Below, piece after piece: positions 8,465 through 18,739 of a DNA stretch of 64,000 nt; the stretch's first letter is position 1, and each line of letters begins with the position of its first letter. Both the position numbers and the translations under genes were made by a program. Location: contig NZ_KQ130489.1 in the NCBI RefSeq assembly GCF_001050375.1, positions 62,001 to 126,000 on the forward strand. Reading direction: 5' to 3'. The notes beneath the pieces are model-generated. The model ran no database searches. It was given only the letters and a program-made list of their open reading frames with translations, and was not told the DNA's origin. This stretch comes from Catenovulum maritimum. Lineage in GTDB: Bacteria > Pseudomonadota > Gammaproteobacteria > Enterobacterales > Alteromonadaceae.

Positions 8465-10252
8465 TTAAATTATTTGCTGCCATTTAGCTGATAATGCTTT
8501 GTCCGATTCAGTTAACTCAATTAACTGGCACTCATTTAAGCTTAATACTAATTGAGTTTCTATAAGTTGAGAATCTCTAAATAAATGGCATTTTACTTCT
8601 GTATTCGCTTGAATGTTCTGCAAGATATTTTCGGCCTGAGCATCAAGTTGTAAATTGTCTATCGCGATTAAAATATCCTTTGGATTTATACCTGCTTTTT
8701 CTGCCGGTGAGTTTTCAATCACAGCCATCACTTGCAGACCTAAATTGTGCTTTTTATAAATAGCACCTAGATAAGGTTGGTAATTGTCGGTTTCTTTAGC
8801 CAGAGTATCTGAAATTTTCGCACTGGTAATTTGCAACTTAATGCCAAATTTATCGAGCAGTTCTGTTAGTAGCAAATGTTCAGGCGTATTGAGTATATGT
8901 TTAAATTCCGCAGTATTGTCTTGTCCGGTTAACTGGTTAAATATTTCAATAAAGTCTGTTTCTTGAGTGCCTTTGTTCTGCATGCCAAAGTTTTGCCATA
9001 AATGACGCATCAAATCATCGAGTGATTTTTCCCCTTGGCTTGTTTTTCGAATGGTTAAATCCATCCAGAGTGCGACTAAACTGCCTTTAGTGTAATAACT
9101 GGTAATATTGTTAACTGCATCTTCAGCTTGCTTGTAAAATTTAGTCCAAGTATAAAAGCTGGATTCATTTAAGGTCTGTTTTAATTCGCCACTACCGCGG
9201 TAAACTCGAGTATAAGTTTTACTGATTATGCTTAGGTATTCAGTAAATGAAATAATCCCAGTGCGATATAAGCTTAAATCATCGTAGTATGAGGTTATAC
9301 CTTCATAAGCCCATAATTGTGTTGTGTAAGATTCGGTTTGTGTTTGATACGGAATAAACTCAACTGGCTTAATACGGCACACGTTCCATGTGTGGAAGTA
9401 TTCATGCGAAGCTAGACTTAAGAATGTGCGATAGCCTTCGGTTAATTCATTTGGTCGATTTTTATTGGCAAAATCAAAATTAGAGCAAAGTAGGGCAGTT
9501 GAGTTTTTATGCTCTAAACCTCCAAAACTATTTGGCAAAATATTGGTTAAAAACCAGTACTCTTTAAATGGCGGCACACCACCTGTTTCTTTTTCGAATA
9601 AATCAACATGGTGTTGGCACAGTTTGGTTAAATCACGCTTAACTCTTTCTTTATCGGCATAATGTTTACCGGTTAATATCAGATAATGCGGTATTTGGTT
9701 TATTTCAAATTCAATACAATCAAAATCGGCAATTTCTACAGGGCAGTCGATGAGTTCGGCATAATCATTCGCCATGTATTCACCAAAACCAAAAATTTTG
9801 GTTTGTTCAGCACGTTGTAAACCAGTAGCGATTTTAAATTCTGCTTTATTTGGTGAGATAAATTCAACAACTTGCTTAGTTTGTTCAAAGCCACTGACTT
9901 GTAAAAAGACACTAGTGCCATTAAAAAAGGCTCTATTATCGTCTAAAAATGCGGTTCTGACTGATGTGTCAAATGCATAGACTTGATAATTTATTTCGCA
10001 GTTTTCACCTTGAGTATCGAGTTGCCATGTTTGTTTATCAATTTTGTTTAAAATTAATTCTTGCTGCTTACTAACTGATTTGGCTGAAATTTGGATAATA
10101 TTTTTAGCAAAATCTCTAATCATATATGAGCCAGGTATCCAAGCTGGTAAAGAAATAGTCAGCTGCTGCTTTTTGTGCTTAGGGATTGATAATTTAATAT
10201 TGAATAAGTGTGATTTGGCTTGCTCGATAGAAACTGTATATTTAATAGTCAT
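8465..10252 (-). CDS. M61 family metallopeptidase with PDZ domain
   Basis: A 595-residue protein of the M61 glycyl-aminopeptidase family. The zinc motif HEYFH is at residues 283-287, within SLASHEYFHTWNVCRIKP, and the third ligand is probably the Glu of YEGITSYYDD at about 317. The N-terminal 170 residues form the family's beta-sandwich, and a C-terminal PDZ domain (VIENSPAEKAGINPKDILIA) is at about 500-570. M61 enzymes remove N-terminal glycine or alanine. There is no clear signal peptide, so a cytosolic role is likely. It is divergent from galM. Confidence 0.9.
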   Translation of the reverse strand: MTIKYTVSIEQAKSHLFNIKLSIPKHKKQQLTISLPAWIPGSYMIRDFAKNIIQISAKSVSKQQELILNKIDKQTWQLDTQGENCEINYQVYAFDTSVRTAFLDDNRAFFNGTSVFLQVSGFEQTKQVVEFISPNKAEFKIATGLQRAEQTKIFGFGEYMANDYAELIDCPVEIADFDCIEFEINQIPHYLILTGKHYADKERVKRDLTKLCQHHVDLFEKETGGVPPFKEYWFLTNILPNSFGGLEHKNSTALLCSNFDFANKNRPNELTEGYRTFLSLASHEYFHTWNVCRIKPVEFIPYQTQTESYTTQLWAYEGITSYYDDLSLYRTGIISFTEYLSIISKTYTRVYRGSGELKQTLNESSFYTWTKFYKQAEDAVNNITSYYTKGSLVALWMDLTIRKTSQGEKSLDDLMRHLWQNFGMQNKGTQETDFIEIFNQLTGQDNTAEFKHILNTPEHLLLTELLDKFGIKLQITSAKISDTLAKETDNYQPYLGAIYKKHNLGLQVMAVIENSPAEKAGINPKDILIAIDNLQLDAQAENILQNIQANTEVKCHLFRDSQLIETQLVLSLNECQLIELTESDKALSAKWQQII

Positions 10253-10363
10253 ATTTATAAGTAGCTTGTTGTATTGAAGGATAAAATGAATTTATTTAAT
10301 AAATCATCATGCTAATATTGTGATTATTAAATTGTCATAATTACAAAATAAAAAGAGTAAAGC

Positions 10364-11458
10364 ATGCTTAATGATTCTAATAGCTTAAACCTAAACTCAC
10401 AATTAAATATAACATCTGATTCTTTTGGGCAAACCCCAGATGGGCAAGAAATTACAAAATTTAGGTTAACCAACCAAAATGGCGTTGAAGCCAGTGTCAT
10501 TAATTGGGGCGCAACTTTGGTTGAATATAAGTGTTTTGATAAAGATGGAAATTTAGGCGATATAGTTTTAGGTTTTGATGATTTAGCTGAATATATTGAA
10601 AACCCGCCATATTTAGGTGCGACTATAGGTAGATATGCGAACCGACTTGCAAATGGCGAGTGCGTGATTGATGGTGTGTTATATCAGTTTGAAAAAAATA
10701 ATGGTCCAAATAATAATCATGCAGGTCCAAGAGGTTTTGAAAAACAGTACTGGGATGCTGAAACCTTTCAAACGGATGACGCTGTAGGTGTGGCTTTTAC
10801 CTATGTGAGTCCAGATGGCGATCAAGGGTTTCCAGGTAATCTAACTGTCGAAACTAAGTACACACTTAACAACCAAAATCAGCTAGTTATTTCGTTTAAA
10901 GCAACGACAGATAAAACCACAGTGGTTAATTTAACCAACCATTCGTATTTTAATTTGAATGGTGAACAAGATGTTTTAGAGCAATATTTCTATTCACCAT
11001 CTGAGTACATGACGCCGTTAAATGAATTTCAAATACCAACTGGTGAAACTCAGGCAGTAGCGGGTTCACCGTTTGACTTTACTCAAGCTAAAACGATAGG
11101 CCAAGATATAGACGCCGATGATGCGCAAATTAAGATAGGAGCAGGTTACGATCATTATTTCCTAATTGATGGCTATGATGGTAAAAAATTAAATTTAGCT
11201 GCAACGGCAAGTGATCCTAAAACGGGTCGAAAATTAGATGTGTTAACGACTGAACCTGGATTTCAGCTATATACAGGCAACTTTTTAGATGGGACAGTTA
11301 AAGCCAAGGGCAGAATGATTTCACGTCGTTCAGGCTTTTGTGTTGAAGCGCAGCATATTGCCAATGGTCCAAGTTTACCTCAATTTCCGACAACCTTATT
11401 AAATCCGGGTGAAACTTTCGAATCCAAAATTGTTTTTTCAGTTGGCTTAATTGACTAA
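10364..11458 (+). CDS. galM: Galactose mutarotase (aldose 1-epimerase)
   Basis: A 364-residue GalM-type epimerase that interconverts alpha and beta anomers of aldoses, feeding sugars to the kinases. Family landmarks are the [10 protein letters not shown] segment, His119 in NNNHAG, the catalytic acid His193 in [11 protein letters not shown], and the catalytic base Glu328 in GFCVEAQ. There is no signal peptide, so it is cytosolic. It is six bases from rluE, but this link is probably positional and not functional. No gal operon is nearby; it could serve glucose, galactose or xylose anomers. Confidence 0.92.
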   Translation: MLNDSNSLNLNSQLNITSDSFGQTPDGQEITKFRLTNQNGVEASVINWGATLVEYKCFDKDGNLGDIVLGFDDLAEYIENPPYLGATIGRYANRLANGECVIDGVLYQFEKNNGPNNNHAGPRGFEKQYWDAETFQTDDAVGVAFTYVSPDGDQGFPGNLTVETKYTLNNQNQLVISFKATTDKTTVVNLTNHSYFNLNGEQDVLEQYFYSPSEYMTPLNEFQIPTGETQAVAGSPFDFTQAKTIGQDIDADDAQIKIGAGYDHYFLIDGYDGKKLNLAATASDPKTGRKLDVLTTEPGFQLYTGNFLDGTVKAKGRMISRRSGFCVEAQHIANGPSLPQFPTTLLNPGETFESKIVFSVGLID

Positions 11459-11463
11459 TTAAA

Positions 11464-12177
11464 ATGCCAACTCAACCTAACCCACGAAAAAAATCAAGTT
11501 CATTTAAACCAGCCAAACGCACGAGTAAAAGTGTGTTTGGTAGGCGTTCTAGCCAGTTGAATAAAACGGCCAAAACTCATTCTGAGACGAAAAAATTGAA
11601 TGAGGAAACTAAAGTAATTTTATTCAATAAACCCTATGATGTGTTAACTCAGTTTACCGATGATCAAAATCGGAAAACCCTAAAAGATTTTGTTGATGTG
11701 CCGAATGTATATGCGGCAGGTAGACTTGATAAAGATTCCGAAGGTTTACTTGTTCTGACCAATGATGGCCAGTTACAACACAAATTAGCTAATCCTGACA
11801 AAAAACAAGGCAAGACTTATTGGGTACAAGTAGAAGGCGAGTTTAGTCAAGACGCAAAGTATGAGTTAACTAAAGGTGTTAAGTTAAAAGATGGTTTAAC
11901 TAAACCGGCAAAAGTTGAAATATTACAGCCAGATCAAGTTGAATCTATCTGGGCTAGAGTTCCCCCTATTAGAGAGCGTAAAAATATACCAACAACTTGG
12001 ATTGCGTTAACAATTTTTGAAGGTAAAAACCGTCAAGTTAGACGCATGACAGCCCATGTTGGTTTTCCCACTTTAAGATTGATTCGAGTAAAAGTCAGTC
12101 AATTAAACTTAGGTGATTTAAAGCCGGGTGAGTACAAAGCCTTATCTAATGATGAAGTAGAAGAATTAAATAAATAG
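11464..12177 (+). CDS. rluE: 23S rRNA pseudouridine synthase RluE
   Basis: A 237-residue RsuA/RluE-family pseudouridine synthase. The catalytic Asp89 is in [19 protein letters not shown], followed by the RluE-type NPPIRERKxIPTxW-like stretch (here [13 protein letters not shown]) and [20 protein letters not shown]. RluE modifies U2457 of 23S rRNA in E. coli. The first 45 residues are a basic, low-complexity extension and there is no S4 domain, as in E. coli RluE. The gene starts the conserved block rluE-nudJ-mnmA-hflD-purB. Confidence 0.93.
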   Translation: MPTQPNPRKKSSSFKPAKRTSKSVFGRRSSQLNKTAKTHSETKKLNEETKVILFNKPYDVLTQFTDDQNRKTLKDFVDVPNVYAAGRLDKDSEGLLVLTNDGQLQHKLANPDKKQGKTYWVQVEGEFSQDAKYELTKGVKLKDGLTKPAKVEILQPDQVESIWARVPPIRERKNIPTTWIALTIFEGKNRQVRRMTAHVGFPTLRLIRVKVSQLNLGDLKPGEYKALSNDEVEELNK

Positions 12178-12188
12178 CTGAGATAAAT

Positions 12189-12635
12189 ATGTTTAAACCA
12201 AATACCACAGTCGCTTGTGTCGTCGTTTGCCAAGATAAATTTTTATTGGTTGAAGAAACAGAAGACGGCAAGCAGGTCTACAATCAGCCTGCAGGGCATC
12301 TAGAAGCCGATGAATCTTTATTGGATGCAGCGAAAAGGGAATTGTATGAAGAAACGGGTTTATCCTTAGATCCAGAGTATTTATTGGGTGTCTATCAAAG
12401 CCAAGTAAAAGACAAAGGTATTCAGTATCTGAGGTTTTGCTATGTGATTGAGTTAGACGGCGATTATCCAGAGACAAACCCACAAGATAGCGATATTACT
12501 GCAGCGCATTGGCTGACTTATAAAGAAATTGAAGCTAAGCAAGATCAATTGCGCAGCCCTATGGTTAAAATTTGTATTGATGATTATCGTCAAGGTTATG
12601 AATTACCGTTGGAAAGCGTTAAAACTTATTTTTAA
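12189..12635 (+). CDS. nudJ: Phosphatase NudJ (Nudix hydrolase)
   Basis: A 148-residue Nudix protein. It starts MFKPNTTVACVVV and continues with NQPAGHLEADESL, both nearly identical to E. coli NudJ. The Nudix box GHLEAD...RELYEETGL spans about residues 36-58. NudJ hydrolyses thiamine pyrimidine pyrophosphate (HMP-PP) and nucleoside di- and triphosphates. It lies 11 bases after rluE and just before mnmA, the same order as in E. coli, which supports the assignment beyond the motif. Confidence 0.92.
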   Translation: MFKPNTTVACVVVCQDKFLLVEETEDGKQVYNQPAGHLEADESLLDAAKRELYEETGLSLDPEYLLGVYQSQVKDKGIQYLRFCYVIELDGDYPETNPQDSDITAAHWLTYKEIEAKQDQLRSPMVKICIDDYRQGYELPLESVKTYF

Positions 12636-12729
12636 TCTTTATTTTCCGTTTGATTAGCCTGTATACCTAAGTTAAACAATGATAAAATGCTGCTCCATTT
12701 TATCTAGTTGCAAATTACAGGTTTATATA

Positions 12730-13845
12730 ATGTCAAATAACAGTGATAAAAAAGTCATTGTTGGTATGTCAGGTGGGGTTGATTCCTCAGTTTCTGCGTA
12801 CTTACTTCAACAACAAGGTTATCAAGTTGAAGGTTTGTTCATGAAGAACTGGGAAGAAGACGACACGGACGAATACTGTGCAGCCGCAGAAGATCTCAAA
12901 GATGCTCAAGCCGTTGCAGATAAACTTGGAGTAGAATTACACACAGTTAATTTCGCATCGGAATACTGGGACAATGTATTTGAATATTTTCTTGCCGAAT
13001 ATAAAGCTGGCCGCACACCAAACCCAGATATCATGTGCAACAAAGAAATCAAATTTAAAGCCTTCCTTGAATTTGCTGCAGAAGCTTTAGGTGCAGATTA
13101 CATAGCGACAGGCCATTATGTCCAACGCCGTATGATTACTGACGAAAACGGTCAAACTCATTGGCAAATGTTACGTGGCTTAGATAACAATAAAGACCAA
13201 AGCTACTTTTTGTACACTTTAGCAGAAGAGCATGTTGCGCAAACTTTATTTCCTGTTGGTGGTTTAGAAAAACCAGAAGTTCGAAAAATTGCAGAAGAGC
13301 AAGGTTTAGTGACTGCAGCTAAAAAAGATTCAACTGGCATTTGTTTTATCGGTGAACGTAAATTTAAAGACTTTTTACAACAGTATTTACCAGCTCAACC
13401 AGGTGACATTGAAACGCCAGAAGGCGAGGTTATCGGTAAACACGAAGGTTTAATGTATCACACATTAGGCCAACGCAAAGGTTTAGGTATCGGCGGATTA
13501 AAAGATGCGAGTGAAGAACCTTGGTACACGGTTGATAAAGATCTTGAACGTAATGTTTTAATTGTTGCTCAGGGCAAAAAGCACCCTAAATTATTCTCTG
13601 TTGGTATGATAGTTAATCAGTGTGATTGGGTTGATCGAGTCGGCCCAAGCAATGGTTTTAAATGCACAGTTAAAACTCGATATAGGCAAGCTGATATTAA
13701 ATGTCAGTTAGAAAAAATTGATGGCGATACTTTCAAAGTAGTGTTTGCCGAGCCTGTGTCTGCCGTAACACCGGGTCAGTCAGCTGTATTTTATCTTGAT
13801 GAAGTTTGTTTAGGCGGCGCAATTATAGATTCATTAATTAGGTAG
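12730..13845 (+). CDS. mnmA: tRNA-specific 2-thiouridylase MnmA
   Basis: A 371-residue enzyme that adds the 2-thio group to U34 of Lys, Glu and Gln tRNAs, using sulfur relayed by the Tus system. The PP-loop SGGVDSS is at residues 14-20, and the two catalytic cysteines are Cys103 (NPDIMCN) and Cys205 (STGICFIG). I chose ATG 12730 ([16 protein letters not shown]) because it matches the E. coli N-terminus; the frame is open to ATG 12679, but that would add 17 unlikely residues. hflD follows after six bases. Confidence 0.95.
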   Translation: MSNNSDKKVIVGMSGGVDSSVSAYLLQQQGYQVEGLFMKNWEEDDTDEYCAAAEDLKDAQAVADKLGVELHTVNFASEYWDNVFEYFLAEYKAGRTPNPDIMCNKEIKFKAFLEFAAEALGADYIATGHYVQRRMITDENGQTHWQMLRGLDNNKDQSYFLYTLAEEHVAQTLFPVGGLEKPEVRKIAEEQGLVTAAKKDSTGICFIGERKFKDFLQQYLPAQPGDIETPEGEVIGKHEGLMYHTLGQRKGLGIGGLKDASEEPWYTVDKDLERNVLIVAQGKKHPKLFSVGMIVNQCDWVDRVGPSNGFKCTVKTRYRQADIKCQLEKIDGDTFKVVFAEPVSAVTPGQSAVFYLDEVCLGGAIIDSLIR

Positions 13846-13851
13846 TATTGA

Positions 13852-15865
<2,014 letters not shown>

Positions 15866-15951
15866 TTTAAACCTGAATGGCAGGGAGTGTGTCGCGGCTG
15901 TTTAGTTTAAAGCCTTAGCTAACTTCCTAGCTTTATTTTGGGTTATATAAT

Positions 15952-15991
15952 AAAAAAGGATTAATGAGCTATGTTCATTAATCCTTTTTTT
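15952..15991 (+). terminator. Strong intrinsic terminator after purB
   Basis: A perfect 16-bp stem pairs 15952-15967 (AAAAAAGGATTAATGA) with 15975-15990 around a 7-base loop, ending in a T run. The A-tract before and T-tract after make it usable in both directions. It separates purB from the convergent small membrane protein gene at 16027. Confidence 0.9.
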
Positions 15992-16026
15992 ATTGATTTA
16001 ACTTTATATGGATTGTTATTCATAGA

Positions 16027-16170
16027 TTACTTTTGGTCGGCAGGTATATCATTGGCAATTTTTGTCATGAATAACCATACATAGTAACTACATAAGCCAA
16101 CGACAATTGTTAAACCAAATAAAGAACCCCATACGACTGGATCGGCTAATAACATTTCTAAGCTGCTCAT
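16027..16170 (-). CDS. 47-residue single-pass membrane protein (DUF3149-like)
   Basis: A short gene on the minus strand: MSSLEMLLADPVVWGS, one hydrophobic helix (about residues 13-35), then MTKIANDIPADQK. The ribosome binding site GCAGGAG lies seven bases before the ATG, as strong as any in the window, and supports real translation. A short acidic/hydrophobic start, the DPVVWGS turn and one helix resemble DUF3149, a family of tiny membrane proteins of unknown role; I hold this family call only moderately. A near-perfect FNR-type site sits 58 bases upstream, so the gene is probably switched on by low oxygen. Confidence 0.75.
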   Translation of the reverse strand: MSSLEMLLADPVVWGSLFGLTIVVGLCSYYVWLFMTKIANDIPADQK

Positions 16171-16227
16171 CTTTTTTCTCCTGCTTTATCTGTTAAATTA
16201 ACTTTAGGACAAGCTGAAAAATCGGAT

Positions 16228-16241
16228 ATGATTTAGATCAA
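16228..16241 (-). promoter_or_regulatory. FNR/EtrA-type operator
   Basis: Read on the minus strand, the site is TTGAT-CTAA-ATCAT, which matches the FNR consensus TTGAT-N4-ATCAA at 9 of 10 fixed positions. It is centred about 64 bases before the ATG of the 47-residue membrane protein, a distance that allows a class II position near -41 with a leader of about 20-25 bases. No other gene on this strand can use it. Confidence 0.7.
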
Positions 16242-16304
16242 GATCTGAATTGTGTAGTGAATGGATTAGGAAGAAGATTGATCTGGCGCAAACTTTGGGA
16301 CTGA

Positions 16305-16613
16305 TTATACTTTATTCAGGTTTTGCCATTGGTCTAAAAGTTTAGTGAGTGTCTTTTCTACATAATCATATTTACCTTCATTCACGCATGCATGTAAGTG
16401 AGAGTAAATTCGCGACAAATTAGTTGCAAGTTCTGGCCACTTGTCTTGATTAAGCGATTTATTTAGTAACCATAAAACTTTAATAACTCTGATTTGATCC
16501 TGATTTTTACAAGCTAACACACCAATTTGGTAAAGTTTTATTAGCCTTAATACAGGGGCTGAGGCTTGTAGTTGATTTGATGTATAGAGTTGAATGGGAT
16601 CGGATTGGCGCAA
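16305..16613 (-). CDS. FliS-like helical protein (orphan)
   Basis: A 102-residue, mostly helical protein. The segment ASAPVLRLIKLYQIGVLACKNQD followed by NLSRIYSHLHACVNEG and VEKTLTKLLDQWQNL follows the FliS pattern (SPHRLILMLYDGAL; NLxxLYxYMxxRLxEAN; ellxxLrdaW). FliS is the export chaperone that binds the flagellin C-terminal tail. Identity by eye is modest and no flagellar genes lie in the window, so this is a tentative call. Its upstream neighbour on the same strand ends in a flagellin-like tail, which adds weight. Confidence 0.5.
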   Translation of the reverse strand: MRQSDPIQLYTSNQLQASAPVLRLIKLYQIGVLACKNQDQIRVIKVLWLLNKSLNQDKWPELATNLSRIYSHLHACVNEGKYDYVEKTLTKLLDQWQNLNKV

Positions 16614-16664
16614 AAATGTATCCTTTTAAGCTTTCTATTTAACCCGAGTTCAGGTTATTTAATA

Positions 16665-16693
16665 AGTTAAACGCAGATTAACTGCGTTTAACT
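16665..16693. terminator. Hairpin between the two minus-strand genes
   Basis: AGTTAAACGCAG (16665-16676) pairs perfectly over 12 bp with CTGCGTTTAACT (16682-16693) around a 5-base loop. It begins about 11 bases after the stop of the Gln/Glu-rich protein on the minus strand. The T-tract is on the plus-strand side, so on the minus strand it may only attenuate or stabilise the transcript. Confidence 0.55.
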
Positions 16694-16704
16694 ATTATTG
16701 TTTT

Positions 16705-17052
16705 TTATAAGCCAAGTACTTCTTGTGCTGATTGATTTGCTTGAACTTCTTGTGCTAAAGAAGGCTGACTGGCAATTTGTTCCGCGGCTTGTTCAACCGC
16801 TCTGTCTGCTTCAGAGTCACTTTCAAATGATTGAGCTTGTAACTCAGGTGAAGTTGAAACTTGGGTATTTGCTTCAGCTGATTGAGTATTTACTTGAGCT
16901 TCTTCACTTGCTTGGGTTGACTCTGCTTGTTCTGTTTCTTGTGCATTCGATTCTTGAGTGGCTTGTAATTGCTGCTCTTGGCTTTCAAGTTGTTGTATCT
17001 CTTGTAAGCTGCTACCAATGCTTTCATTTGAGTAACCTATACCTTCAGGCAT
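16705..17052 (-). CDS. Gln/Glu/Ser-rich protein with flagellin-like C-terminal tail
   Basis: A 115-residue acidic, low-complexity protein (MPEGIGYSNESIGSSL, then Gln/Glu/Ser/Thr repeats), probably disordered. It has no signal peptide or membrane helix. The last 18 residues, SLAQEVQANQSAQEVLGL, resemble the flagellin D0 terminus (LAQANQxPQxVLxLL), the part that FliS binds. Upstream on the minus strand is AAGGAG close to the ATG. With the FliS-like gene downstream on the same strand this looks like a chaperone-client pair. Function unknown. Confidence 0.6.
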   Translation of the reverse strand: MPEGIGYSNESIGSSLQEIQQLESQEQQLQATQESNAQETEQAESTQASEEAQVNTQSAEANTQVSTSPELQAQSFESDSEADRAVEQAAEQIASQPSLAQEVQANQSAQEVLGL

Positions 17053-17470
17053 GATGCACTCCTTAATTAAAGTTTATATGGTTAAATTTTAGTCCTTAAC
17101 TAGGGTTAAAATAAAGGCTTAAATGCAAATAAAGTAGTAAAGTCTGGTTGGCATGTTCAAATTAATTGCCAGTTGGGATTAATTCTATCCCTTTGTGAAA
17201 TTATAGATTATTCAACCCAAGCCCGACAATAGATTTTCTTATTATCAAAAATAGTGAATCAAAAATAGTGCCATCTATCTCAAAAATTGCTCTAAAGCTT
17301 AGCATGATTACCCCTTAGTTTGAGCTTTTTAGATTTTAGCGGCTAGCGAGTTAGCTTCCTAGTTATGTAAGTAAATACATGAGATTTAATGAGTTTATTA
17401 TTAGATTTTATGCTTTTCTTAAACTAATATTTATAACAATTTGTCTGCCAAAGTTATTATAGTGACGCTA
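17053..17470. other. Divergent intergenic region with a 14-bp tandem repeat
   Basis: About 420 AT-rich bases with promoters expected on both sides. Two copies of ATCAAAAATAGTG stand at 17244-17256 and 17258-17270, one base apart, which could be a regulator site or replication slippage. No other gene or strong hairpin was seen. Confidence 0.5.
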
Positions 17471-18739
17471 ATGGAATTTAATAAAAATAAACGAAACCAT
17501 ATAAAGCAAATTTTACTCGGTTCTTTAGCCATTGGTGTCTACAGTAAAGCGCCTTATGTTTACGCTAAAAATAAGCAAAAGCTTAGGATACTTGGCACAC
17601 ATGTTACGTTACAAGAAGAGATACGTCAGCAAGCTATGGCTGATCTTGGGATTGAATTAGAGTTTGAAGCTAAGGGAAGTGCTTCGGTATTACAAAAAGC
17701 TTCAATGTCACCACAAACCTTTGATTTATATGAACAGTGGTCCAACAGCATTAACGTTTTATGGCGTTCCGGATCGATTCAAGCAATTGATAAAAATCGA
17801 ATTAAGAATTGGGGTGAAATCAATAATTTAGTTAAAACTGGTAAAGTATCTCAATCGGCAAAAATTGGTGCTGGTGATGCGCCATACAAAATACTCAATG
17901 TACAAGCAGATGGACACTTATCACCCCAAGAGACGGATCAAATTAGCTTTTTACCCTATGTTCATAATGTTGATTCATTTGGGTATAACACAAATGTCAT
18001 CCCTAAAGGTATTCCTTATCAAACGGAGAGTTGGGGCTGGTTATTGGATGATAAATATAAAGGTAAAGTCGGAATAGTAAATGCGCCGACAATTGGCTTG
18101 TTTGATTTAGCATTAGCTGCGCAAGCTAAAGGTTTGATGTCTTTTAATAATATTGGTGCAATTTCTAAACAAGAACTGGATCAATTATTTTCGATCTTAA
18201 CTGAGTTTAAACAGAACAAACATTTCAGTGGTTTTTGGACATCAGTGCCTGAATCTGTGCAATTTATGAGTAGCAATCGAGTTGTCATTGAAAGTATGTT
18301 TTCTCCTGCGGTTTCTGCATTAAATGGACAAAATGTTCCTGTTACTTATGCAGCGCCCAAAGAAGGTTATCGAGGTTGGCATGGCGTGATGTGCTTATCA
18401 TCTATGACCCAAGGAAAAGCAAAAGACGCAGCTTATGACTATATGAATTGGTGGTTAGATGGTTGGGCAGGGGCATTTATTGCTCGTCAAGGCTATTATA
18501 TTTCTAACCCTGAACGTTCAAAATCATTCTTAACCGAAGATGAATGGAATTATTGGTATTTAGGAAAAGCGGCACAAAACAACTTAAAAGGGACTGATGG
18601 AAATATTTCTGTGAAAGCTGGAGATATTAGAACTGGTGGCAGTTATGTTGAGCGGTTTAGTAATGTTGCTGTTTGGAATACAGTAATGCCGACGTATGAA
18701 TATAGTTTACAAAAATGGTATGAGTTTATTAGCGCTTAA
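17471..18739 (+). CDS. Extracellular solute-binding protein (family 1, PotD-like)
   Basis: A protein of about 422 residues with an N-terminal export signal (KNKRNHIKQILLGSLAIGVYS), whose KRNHIK resembles a weak Tat motif. The mature part has PotD/PotF-type features: LRILGTHVTLQEE, FLPYVHNVDSFGYNTN, a WGWLLDDKYKGKVGI segment, and the closing NWWLDGWAGAFIARQGYYISN. I chose ATG 17471; in-frame TTG 17441 and GTG 17462 are possible. There is no ABC transporter beside it. Its stop overlaps the start of a hybrid histidine kinase (TAATG), so it is probably the periplasmic ligand sensor of that kinase. The ligand is unknown, perhaps a polyamine or other amine. Confidence 0.8.
   Translation: MEFNKNKRNHIKQILLGSLAIGVYSKAPYVYAKNKQKLRILGTHVTLQEEIRQQAMADLGIELEFEAKGSASVLQKASMSPQTFDLYEQWSNSINVLWRSGSIQAIDKNRIKNWGEINNLVKTGKVSQSAKIGAGDAPYKILNVQADGHLSPQETDQISFLPYVHNVDSFGYNTNVIPKGIPYQTESWGWLLDDKYKGKVGIVNAPTIGLFDLALAAQAKGLMSFNNIGAISKQELDQLFSILTEFKQNKHFSGFWTSVPESVQFMSSNRVVIESMFSPAVSALNGQNVPVTYAAPKEGYRGWHGVMCLSSMTQGKAKDAAYDYMNWWLDGWAGAFIARQGYYISNPERSKSFLTEDEWNYWYLGKAAQNNLKGTDGNISVKAGDIRTGGSYVERFSNVAVWNTVMPTYEYSLQKWYEFISA

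Noticed and set aside
16698-17054. Plus-strand reading frame of 118 codons rich in Leu
   Set aside because: It is the exact shadow of the Gln/Glu/Ser-rich gene on the minus strand; Leu/Val/Cys runs come from complementing CAA/GAA codons, and the minus-strand frame has the ribosome binding site.
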